A DNA stretch of 64,000 nucleotides from Pseudomonas proteolytica (lineage in GTDB: Bacteria > Pseudomonadota > Gammaproteobacteria > Pseudomonadales > Pseudomonadaceae). The notes below the pieces were generated by a model, which worked only from the letters and a program-made list of their open reading frames with translations, was not told the origin of the DNA and did not search any database. Both the position numbers and the translations under genes were made by a program. Below are positions 33,551 to 41,760 of the stretch, one piece after another (position 1 is the stretch's first letter; every line of letters begins with the position of its first letter). The stretch covers positions 1 through 64,000 of the forward strand of contig NZ_VFEV01000016.1 in assembly GCF_007858275.1 (NCBI RefSeq), written 5' to 3'.

Positions 33551-35758
33551 ATGAGCTTCGGCGCCGATGAAGAAATCCTTCAGGATTTCCTTGTAGAGGC
33601 CGGCGAAATTCTAGAGCAGTTGTCCGAGCAACTGGTCGAGCTGGAAAGCCGACCGGATGATGCGAACCTGCTCAATGCAATTTTTCGCGGTTTTCACACT
33701 GTAAAAGGGGGCGCCGGCTTCCTCCAGCTCCATGAGCTGGTGGAGTGCTGCCACATCGCCGAAAACGTGTTCGACATCCTGCGCAAGGGTGAGCGGCACG
33801 TTGATTCGGAATTGATGGACGTGATCCTCGAAGCCCTGGACGCGGTCAACGGCATGTTCAATGAAGTGCGTGAACGCGCACCGATTACTGCCGCCACCCC
33901 GGAACTGCTGGCCGCCCTGGCGCGCCTGGCAGAACCTGCCGCCCTGGCCGCCGCCCCGGTGGTTGAAGCGGCGCCTGAACCGGTTGCCGAACCCGACGTT
34001 ACCGACAGCGAATTCGAACAACTGCTGGACTCCCTCAATGCCGTCAAGGCCGAGGCCGAAGCACCGGCAGCGGCTGCGCCGGCCATGGTGCCGACCAGCG
34101 AAGACATCACCGACGCCGAGTTCGAGTCCTTGCTCGACCAGTTGCACGGCAAGGGCCAGTTCGCGCCGGACGCCGTGGCGGCCACACCGCCGCCTGTGGA
34201 GGCTGCTGCGCCAGCGGCCAGCACCGATATCACCGACGACGAATTTGAAGCGCTGCTCGATCAGTTGCATGGCAAGGGCTCGTTTGCTGCCGATGCCTTG
34301 CCCGCAGTCGCTGCGGCGGCTGCACCTGCTGCGGCGGCGCCTGCTGCAGCACCGGCGGCGGATGGCCTGATCACCGACCACGAATTCGAATCCCTGCTGG
34401 ACGAATTGCACGGCAAGGGCAAGTTCTCTGAAGTGGCGCCTGCCGCCGCAGCCACCGCGACCGCTACAGCAGTGGTGGCCAAACCGGCACCCGCTGCCGC
34501 CAAGGCCGCTGCACCGGCTCCAGCACGTGCCGCCGCCCCGGCGCCAGCCCGCGCGCCGGCCGCTGCCGAAAAAGCCCCGGCCAGTGAAGCCGAAACCACC
34601 GTGCGGGTAGATACCGCGCGCCTGGACGACATCATGAACATGGTCGGCGAACTGGTGCTGGTGCGTAACCGCCTGGTGCGCCTGGGCTTGAACAGTGGCG
34701 ACGAAGCCATGCAAAAGGCCGTGTCGAACCTCGACGTGGTCACTGCCGACCTGCAGACCGCGGTGATGAAGACGCGCATGCAGCCGATCAAGAAGGTCTT
34801 CGGGCGCTTCCCGCGCCTGGTCCGTGACTTGGCCCGGCAGTTGAAAAAAGAGATCGCCCTGGAACTGGTGGGCGAAGAAACCGACCTCGACAAAAACCTG
34901 GTCGAGGCCCTGGCCGACCCGCTGGTCCACTTGGTGCGCAACGCGGTTGACCACGGTGTGGAAACCCCGGAAGAGCGCGAAGCCAGCGGCAAGCCGCGCC
35001 TGGGCAAAGTGATCCTGGCGGCCGAACAGGAAGGCGACCATATCCTGCTGTCGATCACCGATGACGGCAAAGGCATGGACTCCAATATCCTGCGCGGCAT
35101 CGCGGTCAAGCGCGGCGTCATGGACAAGGACGCGGCCGATCGCCTGACCGATACCGAGTGCTACAACCTGATTTTTGCCCCGGGCTTCTCGACCAAGACC
35201 GAGATTTCCGACGTGTCCGGCCGTGGCGTGGGCATGGACGTGGTGAAGACCAAGATCAGCCAGCTCAACGGCTCGATCAATATTTACTCGACCAAGGGCC
35301 AGGGCTCCAAGATCGTCATCAAGGTGCCGTTGACCCTGGCGATCATGCCGACCCTGATGGTGATGCTGGGCAACCAGGCGTTCGCTTTCCCGCTGGTCAA
35401 CGTCAACGAGATCTTCCACCTCGACCTGTCGCGCACCAATGTGGTCGACGGCCAGGAAGTGGTGATCGTGCGGGACAAGGCCCTGCCTTTGTTCTACCTC
35501 AAGCGTTGGCTGGTGGCATCCGCCGCTCATGAAGAGCAGCGCGAAGGCCACGTGGTGATCCTGTCCGTGGGCACCCAGCGTATCGGCTTTGTCGTCGATC
35601 AACTGGTTGGCCAGGAAGAAGTGGTCATCAAGCCATTGGGCAAGATGCTGCAAGGAACGCCAGGCATGTCGGGTGCGACCATTACCGGTGACGGTCGGAT
35701 CGCGCTGATTCTCGATGTTCCGAGCATGCTCAAGCGTTACGCCGCACGGCGTATTTGA
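33551..35758 (+). CDS. cheA: Chemotaxis histidine kinase CheA
   Basis: Central kinase of the chemosensory array; phosphorylates CheY and CheB. The protein has 735 residues. The P1 domain has phospho-accepting His49 in [13 protein letters not shown]. From about 115 to 345 there is an Ala/Pro-rich linker instead of a recognisable P2 domain; it carries four copies of a short motif, TDxEFExLLDxLHGKG-like, at 149-165, 185-204, 226-245 and 273-292. P3 dimerisation (from about 350), the P4 HATPase ([32 protein letters not shown]) and the P5 CheW-like domain follow. The repeats may dock CheY or the array factor ParP. Confidence 0.97.
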   Translation: MSFGADEEILQDFLVEAGEILEQLSEQLVELESRPDDANLLNAIFRGFHTVKGGAGFLQLHELVECCHIAENVFDILRKGERHVDSELMDVILEALDAVNGMFNEVRERAPITAATPELLAALARLAEPAALAAAPVVEAAPEPVAEPDVTDSEFEQLLDSLNAVKAEAEAPAAAAPAMVPTSEDITDAEFESLLDQLHGKGQFAPDAVAATPPPVEAAAPAASTDITDDEFEALLDQLHGKGSFAADALPAVAAAAAPAAAAPAAAPAADGLITDHEFESLLDELHGKGKFSEVAPAAAATATATAVVAKPAPAAAKAAAPAPARAAAPAPARAPAAAEKAPASEAETTVRVDTARLDDIMNMVGELVLVRNRLVRLGLNSGDEAMQKAVSNLDVVTADLQTAVMKTRMQPIKKVFGRFPRLVRDLARQLKKEIALELVGEETDLDKNLVEALADPLVHLVRNAVDHGVETPEEREASGKPRLGKVILAAEQEGDHILLSITDDGKGMDSNILRGIAVKRGVMDKDAADRLTDTECYNLIFAPGFSTKTEISDVSGRGVGMDVVKTKISQLNGSINIYSTKGQGSKIVIKVPLTLAIMPTLMVMLGNQAFAFPLVNVNEIFHLDLSRTNVVDGQEVVIVRDKALPLFYLKRWLVASAAHEEQREGHVVILSVGTQRIGFVVDQLVGQEEVVIKPLGKMLQGTPGMSGATITGDGRIALILDVPSMLKRYAARRI
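33995..34426 (+). repeat. Four-fold protein motif repeat in the CheA linker
   Basis: Four units encode [50 protein letters not shown] and [18 protein letters not shown], spaced by Ala/Pro-rich segments of unequal length. The last three are most alike, which suggests growth by duplication. Confidence 0.9.
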
Positions 35759-35807
35759 TTCGGCCCGGGCAGGGCGATTGTCCCTCGCCCGGCCTAACGG
35801 AGTGGTT

Positions 35808-36929
35808 ATGGTAGTCAAGGTTCTGGTGGTGGATGATTCGGGTTTCTTCCGCCGCCGCGTCTCGGAAATTCTTTCAGCGGATTCCAACATCCAGGTGGTC
35901 GGTACGGCCACCAACGGCAAAGAGGCGATTGATCAGGCCCTGGCGTTGAAGCCGGACGTGATCACCATGGACTACGAGATGCCGATGATGGATGGCATCA
36001 CCGCCGTGCGCCACATCATGCAGCGTTGCCCGACCCCGGTGTTGATGTTCTCGTCGCTGACCCACGAAGGCGCCCGGGTGACCCTCGATGCGCTGGACGC
36101 TGGCGCCGTGGACTTTCTGCCGAAGAATTTCGAAGACATCTCGCGCAACCCCGAGAAGGTCAAGCAGATGCTCTGCGAGAAAGTGCACAGCATCTCGCGC
36201 AGCAACCGCAGCAGCTTCCGTGCCCCGGTGGCTCCCGCTCCGGTAGCGGCACCTGCACCGACCAGCAGCAGTTTCGGGCGTCCGGCTCCCGCGCCAGTGG
36301 CACGGCCTGCCGTGGCGCCGACGCGCACGGCGGCGCCAACTCCTGCGTCGCCTGCGCCCAAGCGCAAGGCCTACAAACTGGTGGCGATCGGTACGTCCAC
36401 CGGCGGCCCGGTGGCCTTGCAGCGCGTCCTGACCCAGTTGCCCGCCAACTTCCCCGCGCCCATCGTGCTGATCCAGCACATGCCCGCCGCATTTACCAAG
36501 GCCTTTGCCGAGCGCCTGGACAAGCTGTGCCGCATCAGCGTCAAGGAAGCCGAAGACGGCGATATCCTGCGCCCGGGCCTGGCCTTGCTGGCCCCCGGTG
36601 GCAAGCAAATGATGGTCGACGGTCGCGGCGCGGTGAAAATCCTGCCGGGTGATGAGCGTCTGAACTACAAGCCGTGTGTGGATATCACCTTCGGTTCGGC
36701 CGCCAAGTCCTACGGTGACAAAGTTCTGGCGGTGGTCCTCACCGGCATGGGCGCGGACGGTCGCGAAGGCGCGCGCCTGCTCAAGCAGGGCGGTAGCTCG
36801 ATCTGGGCCCAGGACGAAGCCAGTTGCGTGATCTATGGCATGCCCATGGCCATCGTCAAGGCTGACCTGGCCGACGCGGTCTACAGCCTGGATGACATCG
36901 GCAAGCACCTGGTGGAGGCCTGTCACTGA
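35808..36929 (+). CDS. cheB: Chemoreceptor methylesterase CheB
   Basis: CheB demethylates and deamidates chemoreceptors for adaptation. The protein has 373 residues: a receiver with Asp55 in [11 protein letters not shown], an Ala/Pro-rich linker (about 145-190), and a methylesterase domain with the serine in [10 protein letters not shown], the histidine in [13 protein letters not shown] and the aspartate in [14 protein letters not shown] 35808 has CGGAG five bases upstream; a longer frame from 35715 would overlap cheA. Its last base is the first of motC. Confidence 0.97.
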   Translation: MVVKVLVVDDSGFFRRRVSEILSADSNIQVVGTATNGKEAIDQALALKPDVITMDYEMPMMDGITAVRHIMQRCPTPVLMFSSLTHEGARVTLDALDAGAVDFLPKNFEDISRNPEKVKQMLCEKVHSISRSNRSSFRAPVAPAPVAAPAPTSSSFGRPAPAPVARPAVAPTRTAAPTPASPAPKRKAYKLVAIGTSTGGPVALQRVLTQLPANFPAPIVLIQHMPAAFTKAFAERLDKLCRISVKEAEDGDILRPGLALLAPGGKQMMVDGRGAVKILPGDERLNYKPCVDITFGSAAKSYGDKVLAVVLTGMGADGREGARLLKQGGSSIWAQDEASCVIYGMPMAIVKADLADAVYSLDDIGKHLVEACH

Positions 36930-37669
36930 TGGATGTGTTGAGCCTGGTTGGGATACTCCTGGCGTTTGTCGCCATTATTGGCGGCAACTACCTGGAAGGC
37001 GGCCACCTTGGCGCCCTGGCCAACGGCCCGGCAGCACTGATCGTGATCGGCGGCACCGTCGGCGCGGCGCTGTTGCAGTCACCCCTGAGCTCATTCAAGC
37101 GGGCCATGCAGATCCTGGTGTGGATCATTTTCCCGCCGCGCGTGGACCTGGCCGGCGGTATCGACCGCGTGGTCAACTGGAGCCTCACCGCTCGCAAGGA
37201 AGGCCTGCTCGGCCTTGAAGGCGTGGCCGATGCCGAGCCCGACAGCTACGCGCGCAAAGGCCTGCAACTGCTGGTCGACGGTGCCGAGCCGGAAGCGATC
37301 CGCAGCATCCTCGAAGTGGACTTCTACACCCAGGAAAGCCGCGATATCAACGCGGCCAAAGTTTTCGAAAGCATGGGCGGCTATGCGCCGACCATCGGCA
37401 TCATCGGTGCGGTCATGGGCCTGATCCACGTGATGGGCAACCTGGCCGACCCCTCGCAACTGGGCAGCGGCATTGCCGTGGCATTTGTCGCCACCATCTA
37501 CGGCGTGGCCAGTGCCAACCTGTTGCTGCTGCCGATTGCCAGCAAGCTCAAATCCATTGCCATGCGCCAGTCCCGCTACCGGGAAATGCTCCTGGAGGGC
37601 ATCCTGTCGATTGCCGAGGGCGAGAACCCGCGCTCCATCGAATTGAAGCTCCAGGGCTTCATGGATTGA
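36929..37669 (+). CDS. motC: Flagellar stator protein MotC (MotA family)
   Basis: Inner-membrane stator subunit of the second Pseudomonas stator, MotCD, used on viscous surfaces and in swarming. The protein has 246 residues with four membrane helices (for example LVGILLAFVAIIGGNYLEGG, GGYAPTIGIIGAVMGLIHVM, SGIAVAFVATIYGVASANLL) and a cytoplasmic loop that meets FliG. It overlaps cheB by one base. MotD follows only after a 298-base repeat-filled insert. Confidence 0.96.
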   Translation: MDVLSLVGILLAFVAIIGGNYLEGGHLGALANGPAALIVIGGTVGAALLQSPLSSFKRAMQILVWIIFPPRVDLAGGIDRVVNWSLTARKEGLLGLEGVADAEPDSYARKGLQLLVDGAEPEAIRSILEVDFYTQESRDINAAKVFESMGGYAPTIGIIGAVMGLIHVMGNLADPSQLGSGIAVAFVATIYGVASANLLLLPIASKLKSIAMRQSRYREMLLEGILSIAEGENPRSIELKLQGFMD

Positions 37670-37971
37670 TGACCATGAGCATCGGCGCCGAGCAGGCTGG
37701 TTGTGGTGGTGGCTGTGGCTTTAGCTGTGGCTGTGGCTGTGGTTGTGGTTGTGGCTGTGGCGAGCGGGCTTGCCCCGCGCTGGGCTGCGTAGCAGCCCTA
37801 AAACCAGCCGCTACGGTGTATCTGACACAACGCATTCGGCTTACTGGGGCCGCTTCGCAGCCCAGCGCGGGGCAAGCCCGCTCGCCACAGCAAGCCCGGC
37901 TGCCACAGCAAGCCCGCATGCCACGACAGGCCCAGTTGCCACAGCAAGCCTGCGAGGGGGATTGCCTGTGA
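37669..37971 (+). CDS. Repeat-encoded open frame coupling motC to motD
   Basis: Possible 100-residue product. ATG 37669 overlaps the motC stop (TGATG) and its stop overlaps the motD start (GTGA), so it could carry ribosomes from motC to motD. Its translation is low complexity: a run of Cys-Gly pairs from the hexamers, then REPIN sequence, then units such as LPQQAR. I see no domain and do not claim a functional protein. It may be an accidental frame kept open because closing it would uncouple motD. Confidence 0.35.
   Translation: MTMSIGAEQAGCGGGCGFSCGCGCGCGCGCGERACPALGCVAALKPAATVYLTQRIRLTGAASQPSAGQARSPQQARLPQQARMPRQAQLPQQACEGDCL
37701..37760 (+). repeat. Hexamer repeat (GGCTGT type)
   Basis: Imperfect tandem copies of TGTGGC and TGTGGT directly before the REPIN, whose own first bases (GTGGC) fit the pattern. 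Slippage at the REPIN edge could have made it. Confidence 0.85.
37757..37888. repeat. REPIN copy 5 (motC-motD)
   Basis: Arms GTGGCGAGCGGGCTTGCCCC and its reverse complement (37869-37888). It splits a gene pair that is normally contiguous in pseudomonads. Confidence 0.9.
37884..37955 (+). repeat. Four 18-base tandem units after REPIN copy 5
   Basis: Units start at 37884, 37902, 37920 and 37938, each beginning GCCAC; units 1 and 2 read GCCACAGCAAGCCCGGCT and GCCACAGCAAGCCCGCAT. The unit copies the right tip of the REPIN. Confidence 0.9.
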
Positions 37972-38855
37972 GCCGTCGTCGCCGCGAGCCTGAAGAGCAC
38001 GTCAACCATGAGCGCTGGCTGGTGTCCTACGCCGACTTCATCACCTTGCTGTTCGCCTTCTTCGTGGTGATGTACTCCATTTCCTCGATCAACGAAGGCA
38101 AGTACAAAGTCATCTCCGAAGCCCTGGTGGGCGTCTTTACCGATTCCGACCGGGCCCTCAAGCCGATTCCCATTGGCGATGAGCGGCCCAAGACCATGAC
38201 CCCGGCCAAGCCCCTGGTCAAGGACAGCGACGAGACCGACGCCGGTATCAGTGGCGGCAGCGATCCGCTCAAAAGCATCGCCGACGATATCAGTGCGGCC
38301 TTTGGCGACCTGATCAGCTCCAACCAGATGACCATTCGCGGCAACGAGCTGTGGGTGGAGATCGAGCTCAATTCCAGCCTGCTGTTCGCCAGCGCCGATG
38401 CGCTGCCCAGTGATATTGCGTTCAGCATCATCGATAAGGTGGCGGCCATCCTCAAGCCCTTCGACAACCCGATCCACGTCGAAGGTTTTACCGATGACCA
38501 GCCGATCCACACTGCGCAATTTCCCACTAACTGGGAGCTGTCGTCGGCGCGTTCGGCGAGCATCGTGCGCATGCTGGCGATGCAGGGCGTGAACCCTGGG
38601 CGCCTGGCGTCGGTGGGGTACGGTGAGTTCCAGCCCGTGGCCAATAATGCGACGGCCGAAGGCCGCGCGCGCAACCGTCGGGTGGTGTTGGTGGTGTCGC
38701 GCAACCTGGATGTGCGCCGCAGCCTGACCGCCACCGGCGCGGCCAATGCACAACCTGATGCTGCAATGAAGCGGGCTGGCACACAAACTGCACCGACGCC
38801 CGTAAAGCCGCCGGTTCGGGAGAGTGCCGTCAATTCTCCGTCACCGGCTCTATAA
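37968..38855 (+). CDS. motD: Flagellar stator protein MotD (MotB family)
   Basis: Peptidoglycan-binding stator subunit that pairs with MotC. The protein has 295 residues: a basic start (SRRRREPEEHVNHERW), one membrane helix (FITLLFAFFVVMYSISS) preceded by the proton-carrying aspartate in SYADF, a periplasmic plug and linker, and an OmpA-like domain (VEGFTDDQPIHTAQFPTNWE, SARSASIVRML). GTG 37968 was chosen: GAGGGGG lies seven bases upstream and the sequence matches family starts. An upstream in-frame extension would translate REPIN sequence. Confidence 0.95.
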   Translation: MSRRRREPEEHVNHERWLVSYADFITLLFAFFVVMYSISSINEGKYKVISEALVGVFTDSDRALKPIPIGDERPKTMTPAKPLVKDSDETDAGISGGSDPLKSIADDISAAFGDLISSNQMTIRGNELWVEIELNSSLLFASADALPSDIAFSIIDKVAAILKPFDNPIHVEGFTDDQPIHTAQFPTNWELSSARSASIVRMLAMQGVNPGRLASVGYGEFQPVANNATAEGRARNRRVVLVVSRNLDVRRSLTATGAANAQPDAAMKRAGTQTAPTPVKPPVRESAVNSPSPAL

Positions 38856-38906
38856 CCTCGTGCTATTTCTCGGTCGAGCCAGTGCCTGCCGGGAGGAACA
38901 ATCCGA

Positions 38907-39695
38907 ATGAGAGTCTGGGCAGTTGCCAATCAAAAAGGTGGAGTCGGCAAGACCACCACCTCCATCGCCTTAGCCGGTCTGCTGGCCGAGGCGGGCAAGC
39001 GTGTGGTCATTGTCGACCTGGATCCCCACGGCTCGATGACCAGCTATTTCGGCTACGACCCCGATGCCCTGGAGCACAGTTGCTTCGACCTGTTCCTGCA
39101 CAAGGGCAGTGTGCCCACCGGCTTGCCCGGGCAACTGCTGTTGCCCACCAGCAACGAGAAGATTTCCCTGCTGCCCTCCAGCACCGCCCTGGCCACCCTT
39201 GAGCGCCAGTCGCCGGGGCAGAGCGGCCTGGGCCTGGTGATCGCCAAGAGTCTGGCGCAACTGTGGCAGGACTTCGACTACGCAATCATCGACAGCCCGC
39301 CATTGCTCGGCGTGCTGATGGTCAATGCCCTGGCGGCCAGCCAGCAACTGGTGATCCCGGTGCAGACCGAACACCTGGCGGTCAAGGGCCTGGAGCGCAT
39401 GGTCAGCACCCTGACCATGATCAACCGCTCACGCAAACAGGCGTTGCCGTTCAGCATCGTGCCGACCCTGTTCGACCGTCGTACCCAGGCTTCCCTGGGC
39501 ACCTTGCGCGTACTGCGCGACGCTTACCCGGACACCATCTGGCAAGGCTATATCCCGGTGGATACGCGCCTGCGTGACGCCAGCCGCGCGGGCCTGGCGC
39601 CGTCGCAATTCGATGGCAAGAGCCGTGGCGTACTGGCGTACCGCGCCTTGCTCAAGCACCTGCTGGCCCAGCAACTTGTGGCGCAGGTGGCGTGA
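38907..39695 (+). CDS. parC: Polar chemotaxis ParA-like ATPase ParC
   Basis: ParA/MinD-type ATPase of 262 residues. Walker A is KGGVGKTTTS (residues 8-17), then DLDPHGSMTSYFGYDPDALE and DYAIIDSPPLLGVLMVNALA. In Vibrio and Pseudomonas the ParA-like protein of this locus (ParC) places chemosensory arrays at the cell pole together with ParP. It lies between motD and parP in the chemotaxis cluster, not near the replication origin genes, so it is not the chromosomal ParA. Confidence 0.92.
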   Translation: MRVWAVANQKGGVGKTTTSIALAGLLAEAGKRVVIVDLDPHGSMTSYFGYDPDALEHSCFDLFLHKGSVPTGLPGQLLLPTSNEKISLLPSSTALATLERQSPGQSGLGLVIAKSLAQLWQDFDYAIIDSPPLLGVLMVNALAASQQLVIPVQTEHLAVKGLERMVSTLTMINRSRKQALPFSIVPTLFDRRTQASLGTLRVLRDAYPDTIWQGYIPVDTRLRDASRAGLAPSQFDGKSRGVLAYRALLKHLLAQQLVAQVA

Positions 39696-39779
39696 AATGA
39701 ACCTCAATTCAAGTCCACGGGGCATCGCGCCGATAACCTTTGAATACACGGTTAACGGGGCTTGCGCGTGGGCATACAG

Positions 39780-40580
39780 ATGAGTCGTCCTGTCGATATC
39801 AAGACCCGGCCGCAACTGGCGCTGCAGTCCTACCTGGACGCGCTGCTGCAAGAGGCGACCGAGGAAGTACTGCCCGAGCCGATCCTGGTGCTGGATGAAG
39901 CGCTGGCGCTGCCTGTGGTCGAGGCTGAGGCCGGCCTGGATGAGTTTCAACTGGCGGTCCTGGAAGAGCAGGCCCGTGATGCGGTGGTGGTGCCGGTTGC
40001 CGTTTTGGTCGCGCCTGAGCCTGTACCGCTGGTGCTGGTACCGCCGGTGGCCGAGGTGCATCGGCCGCCGAGCATTACCCCGCCACCGGTGGAAACCGAT
40101 GGTCGACCGGCTTGGGCTGCCGAGTCGTTCGAATGCCTGTTGTTCGATGTCGCCGGGCTGACACTGGCGGTGCCGTTGGTGTGCCTGGGGTCGATCTATT
40201 CTCTGGAAGGCCAGGAACTGACGCCGTTGTTCGGTCAGCCGGAGTGGTTTCTCGGGATCCTGCCGAGCCAGGCCGGCAACCTCAAGGTGCTGGACACTGC
40301 GCGCTGGGTGATGCCCGACCGCTATCGCGATGATTTCCGCCAGGGCCTGCAATACGTGATTTCGGTGCAGGGCTACGAATGGGGGCTGGCGGTGCATCAG
40401 GTCAGCCGTTCGCTGCGCCTGGACCCCAACGAAATCAAATGGCGCAGCCACCGTGGCCAGCGGCCATGGCTGGCGGGCACGGTGATTGAACATATGTGCG
40501 CGCTGCTGGATGTCGCCGAATTGGCGGAGCTGATTGCCAGCGGCGCGGTAAAGGATCTGCCAGGTAACAAACGTACTTGA
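39780..40580 (+). CDS. parP: CheW-like array localisation protein ParP
   Basis: A 266-residue protein with a variable Pro/Val-rich N-terminal half and a C-terminal CheW-like domain from about 112 (FECLLFDVAGLTLAVPLVCL, GILPSQAGNLKVLDTARWVM). In Vibrio, ParP binds CheA and receptors through this domain and the ParA-like partner through its N-terminal part. ATG 39780 was chosen; TTG 39762 in the same frame is possible. A 28-codon mini frame (39697-39783) ends in the ATGA at its start. Confidence 0.9.
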   Translation: MSRPVDIKTRPQLALQSYLDALLQEATEEVLPEPILVLDEALALPVVEAEAGLDEFQLAVLEEQARDAVVVPVAVLVAPEPVPLVLVPPVAEVHRPPSITPPPVETDGRPAWAAESFECLLFDVAGLTLAVPLVCLGSIYSLEGQELTPLFGQPEWFLGILPSQAGNLKVLDTARWVMPDRYRDDFRQGLQYVISVQGYEWGLAVHQVSRSLRLDPNEIKWRSHRGQRPWLAGTVIEHMCALLDVAELAELIASGAVKDLPGNKRT

Positions 40581-40655
40581 TAAGAGGCGCAGCGCCACGG
40601 TGCTGCCAAAGAAGAACACACGCCGTTATCAACGGTATTTGAAGGGGTCAGGGGT

Positions 40656-41141
40656 ATGAACAAGTCGTCAGCGTCCGCACAGGGTTTGGATGATCCGATT
40701 CTGCAATGGGTGACCTTCAAGCTGGACAACGAGTCCTACGGCATCAACGTGATGCGCGTGCAGGAAGTGCTGCGCTACACCGAAATCGCGCCAGTGCCGG
40801 GTGCGCCGAGCTACGTGCTGGGCATCATCAACCTGCGCGGCAACGTCGTGACCGTGATCGACACCCGCCAGCGCTTTGGCCTGATGCCGACTGAAGTCAA
40901 CGACAACACCCGTATCGTCATCATCGAAGCCGACAAGCAAGTGGTCGGGATCATGGTCGACAGCGTGGCCGAAGTGGTTTACCTGCGTCAGTCGGAAGTC
41001 GAGACTGCGCCGAATGTCGGCAACGAAGAGTCGGCCAAGTTTATCCAGGGCGTATGCAACAAGAACGGCGAGCTGCTGATTCTGGTTGAGCTGGACAAGA
41101 TGATGAGCGAAGAAGAGTGGTCGGACCTGGAGAACATCTGA
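40656..41141 (+). CDS. cheW: Chemotaxis coupling protein CheW
   Basis: Adaptor that joins CheA to chemoreceptors. The protein has 161 residues, one CheW domain: LQWVTFKLDNESYGINVMRV, YVLGIINLRGNVVTVIDTRQ and GIMVDSVAEVVYL. It follows parP after 75 bases and has an AGGGG-type site before ATG 40656. It overlaps nothing and is followed by a DUF2802 gene three bases after its stop. Confidence 0.97.
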   Translation: MNKSSASAQGLDDPILQWVTFKLDNESYGINVMRVQEVLRYTEIAPVPGAPSYVLGIINLRGNVVTVIDTRQRFGLMPTEVNDNTRIVIIEADKQVVGIMVDSVAEVVYLRQSEVETAPNVGNEESAKFIQGVCNKNGELLILVELDKMMSEEEWSDLENI

Positions 41142-41144
41142 TTG

Positions 41145-41534
41145 ATGCTTGAGGTAGCGGTAATCGTCCTGGCTCTGCTGTGGGTCGGGACCCTGGTGGT
41201 GTTGCTGCGCCATATGCGCCAACAACGCGAATTGGTGCTGCAGCAGGCCGAGCGCGACGCCGTGCGCGATCAACGCCTGCGCGAGATCGCCAAGCGCGTG
41301 GACAACTACCAGCAAAGCGCCGTGCGGGTGGGGGAGGACGTGCATGAACTGCGTTCAATCCTCGCCCCGTTGCCCGACAAACTGTCGGCACTGGAACAGC
41401 GCGACCCGGCCAACCTGTCCTTCGCCCAAGCGGCGAAGCTGGTGGGCATGGGCGCCACGGTGGACGAACTGACCCAATCCTGCGGCCTGACCCAGGCCGA
41501 GGCGCAGTTGATGAGCAAATTGCACAAAACCTGA
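41145..41534 (+). CDS. DUF2802 protein
   Basis: A 129-residue protein with one N-terminal membrane helix (EVAVIVLALLWVGTLVVLL), a coiled-coil-like stretch (QQRELVLQQAERDAVRDQRL) and a C-terminal helix pair (FAQAAKLVGMGATVDELTQS then CGLTQAEAQLMSKLHKT) that looks like a small helix-turn-helix fold. It is the DUF2802 family that follows cheW in many pseudomonads. Function unknown; context suggests motility or the chemosensory array. ATG 41145 is preferred to TTG 41142. Confidence 0.85.
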   Translation: MLEVAVIVLALLWVGTLVVLLRHMRQQRELVLQQAERDAVRDQRLREIAKRVDNYQQSAVRVGEDVHELRSILAPLPDKLSALEQRDPANLSFAQAAKLVGMGATVDELTQSCGLTQAEAQLMSKLHKT

Positions 41535-41568
41535 ACTGGCCGCAGTTCCCATGTGGAAGCGGGCCGTT

Positions 41569-41715
41569 GTGGCGAGCGGGCTTGTCGGAACGCCGCATCG
41601 CCCGAGCTGGGCTGCGCAGCAGCCCCAGTAAGCCGAATGCATTGTGTCAGATACACCATGGAGGCTGGTTTTGGGGCTGCTGCGCAGCCCAACGCGGGGC
41701 AAGCCCGCTCGCCAC
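41569..41715. repeat. REPIN copy 6, with an altered left arm
   Basis: The right arm (41696-41715) is the usual sequence. The left arm begins GTGGCGAGCGGGCTTG but is then interrupted by about 15 extra bases (TCGGAACGCCGCATC) before it returns to GGGCTGC. The element lies between two convergent genes. Bases 41716-41760 hold nothing else that I can name. Confidence 0.88.
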
Positions 41716-41760
41716 AATAGCTAGCTCCCACATTTTGGGTCGGCATACAGCCTTGGGATT

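Larger units (their letters stand above)
37670..37967. other. Repeat-filled insert between motC and motD
   Basis: 298 bases made almost entirely of repeats: TGTGGC-type hexamers (about 37701-37760), REPIN copy 5 (37757-37888) and four 18-base units (37884-37955). An open frame from ATG 37669 to a stop at 37971 spans it. Confidence 0.9.

Noticed and set aside
33611..35920. A 769-codon open frame on the minus strand opposite cheA
   Set aside because: It mirrors cheA codons and has no recognisable domain; the plus-strand CheA is certain.
37701..37955. Possible CRISPR array between motC and motD
   Set aside because: The units are direct tandem repeats (6 and 18 bases) without unique spacers and grow from the REPIN edges; there are no cas genes.
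38907..39695. Chromosome or plasmid partition ParA
   Set aside because: No parB or parS and no origin genes nearby; it lies between motD and a CheW-like gene, the place of the polar array ATPase ParC.
9211..41715. The long palindromes as rho-independent terminators
   Set aside because: They recur with the same sequence six times, are about 130 bases long, have two REP arms with a middle, and lack T runs. They fit REPINs better.
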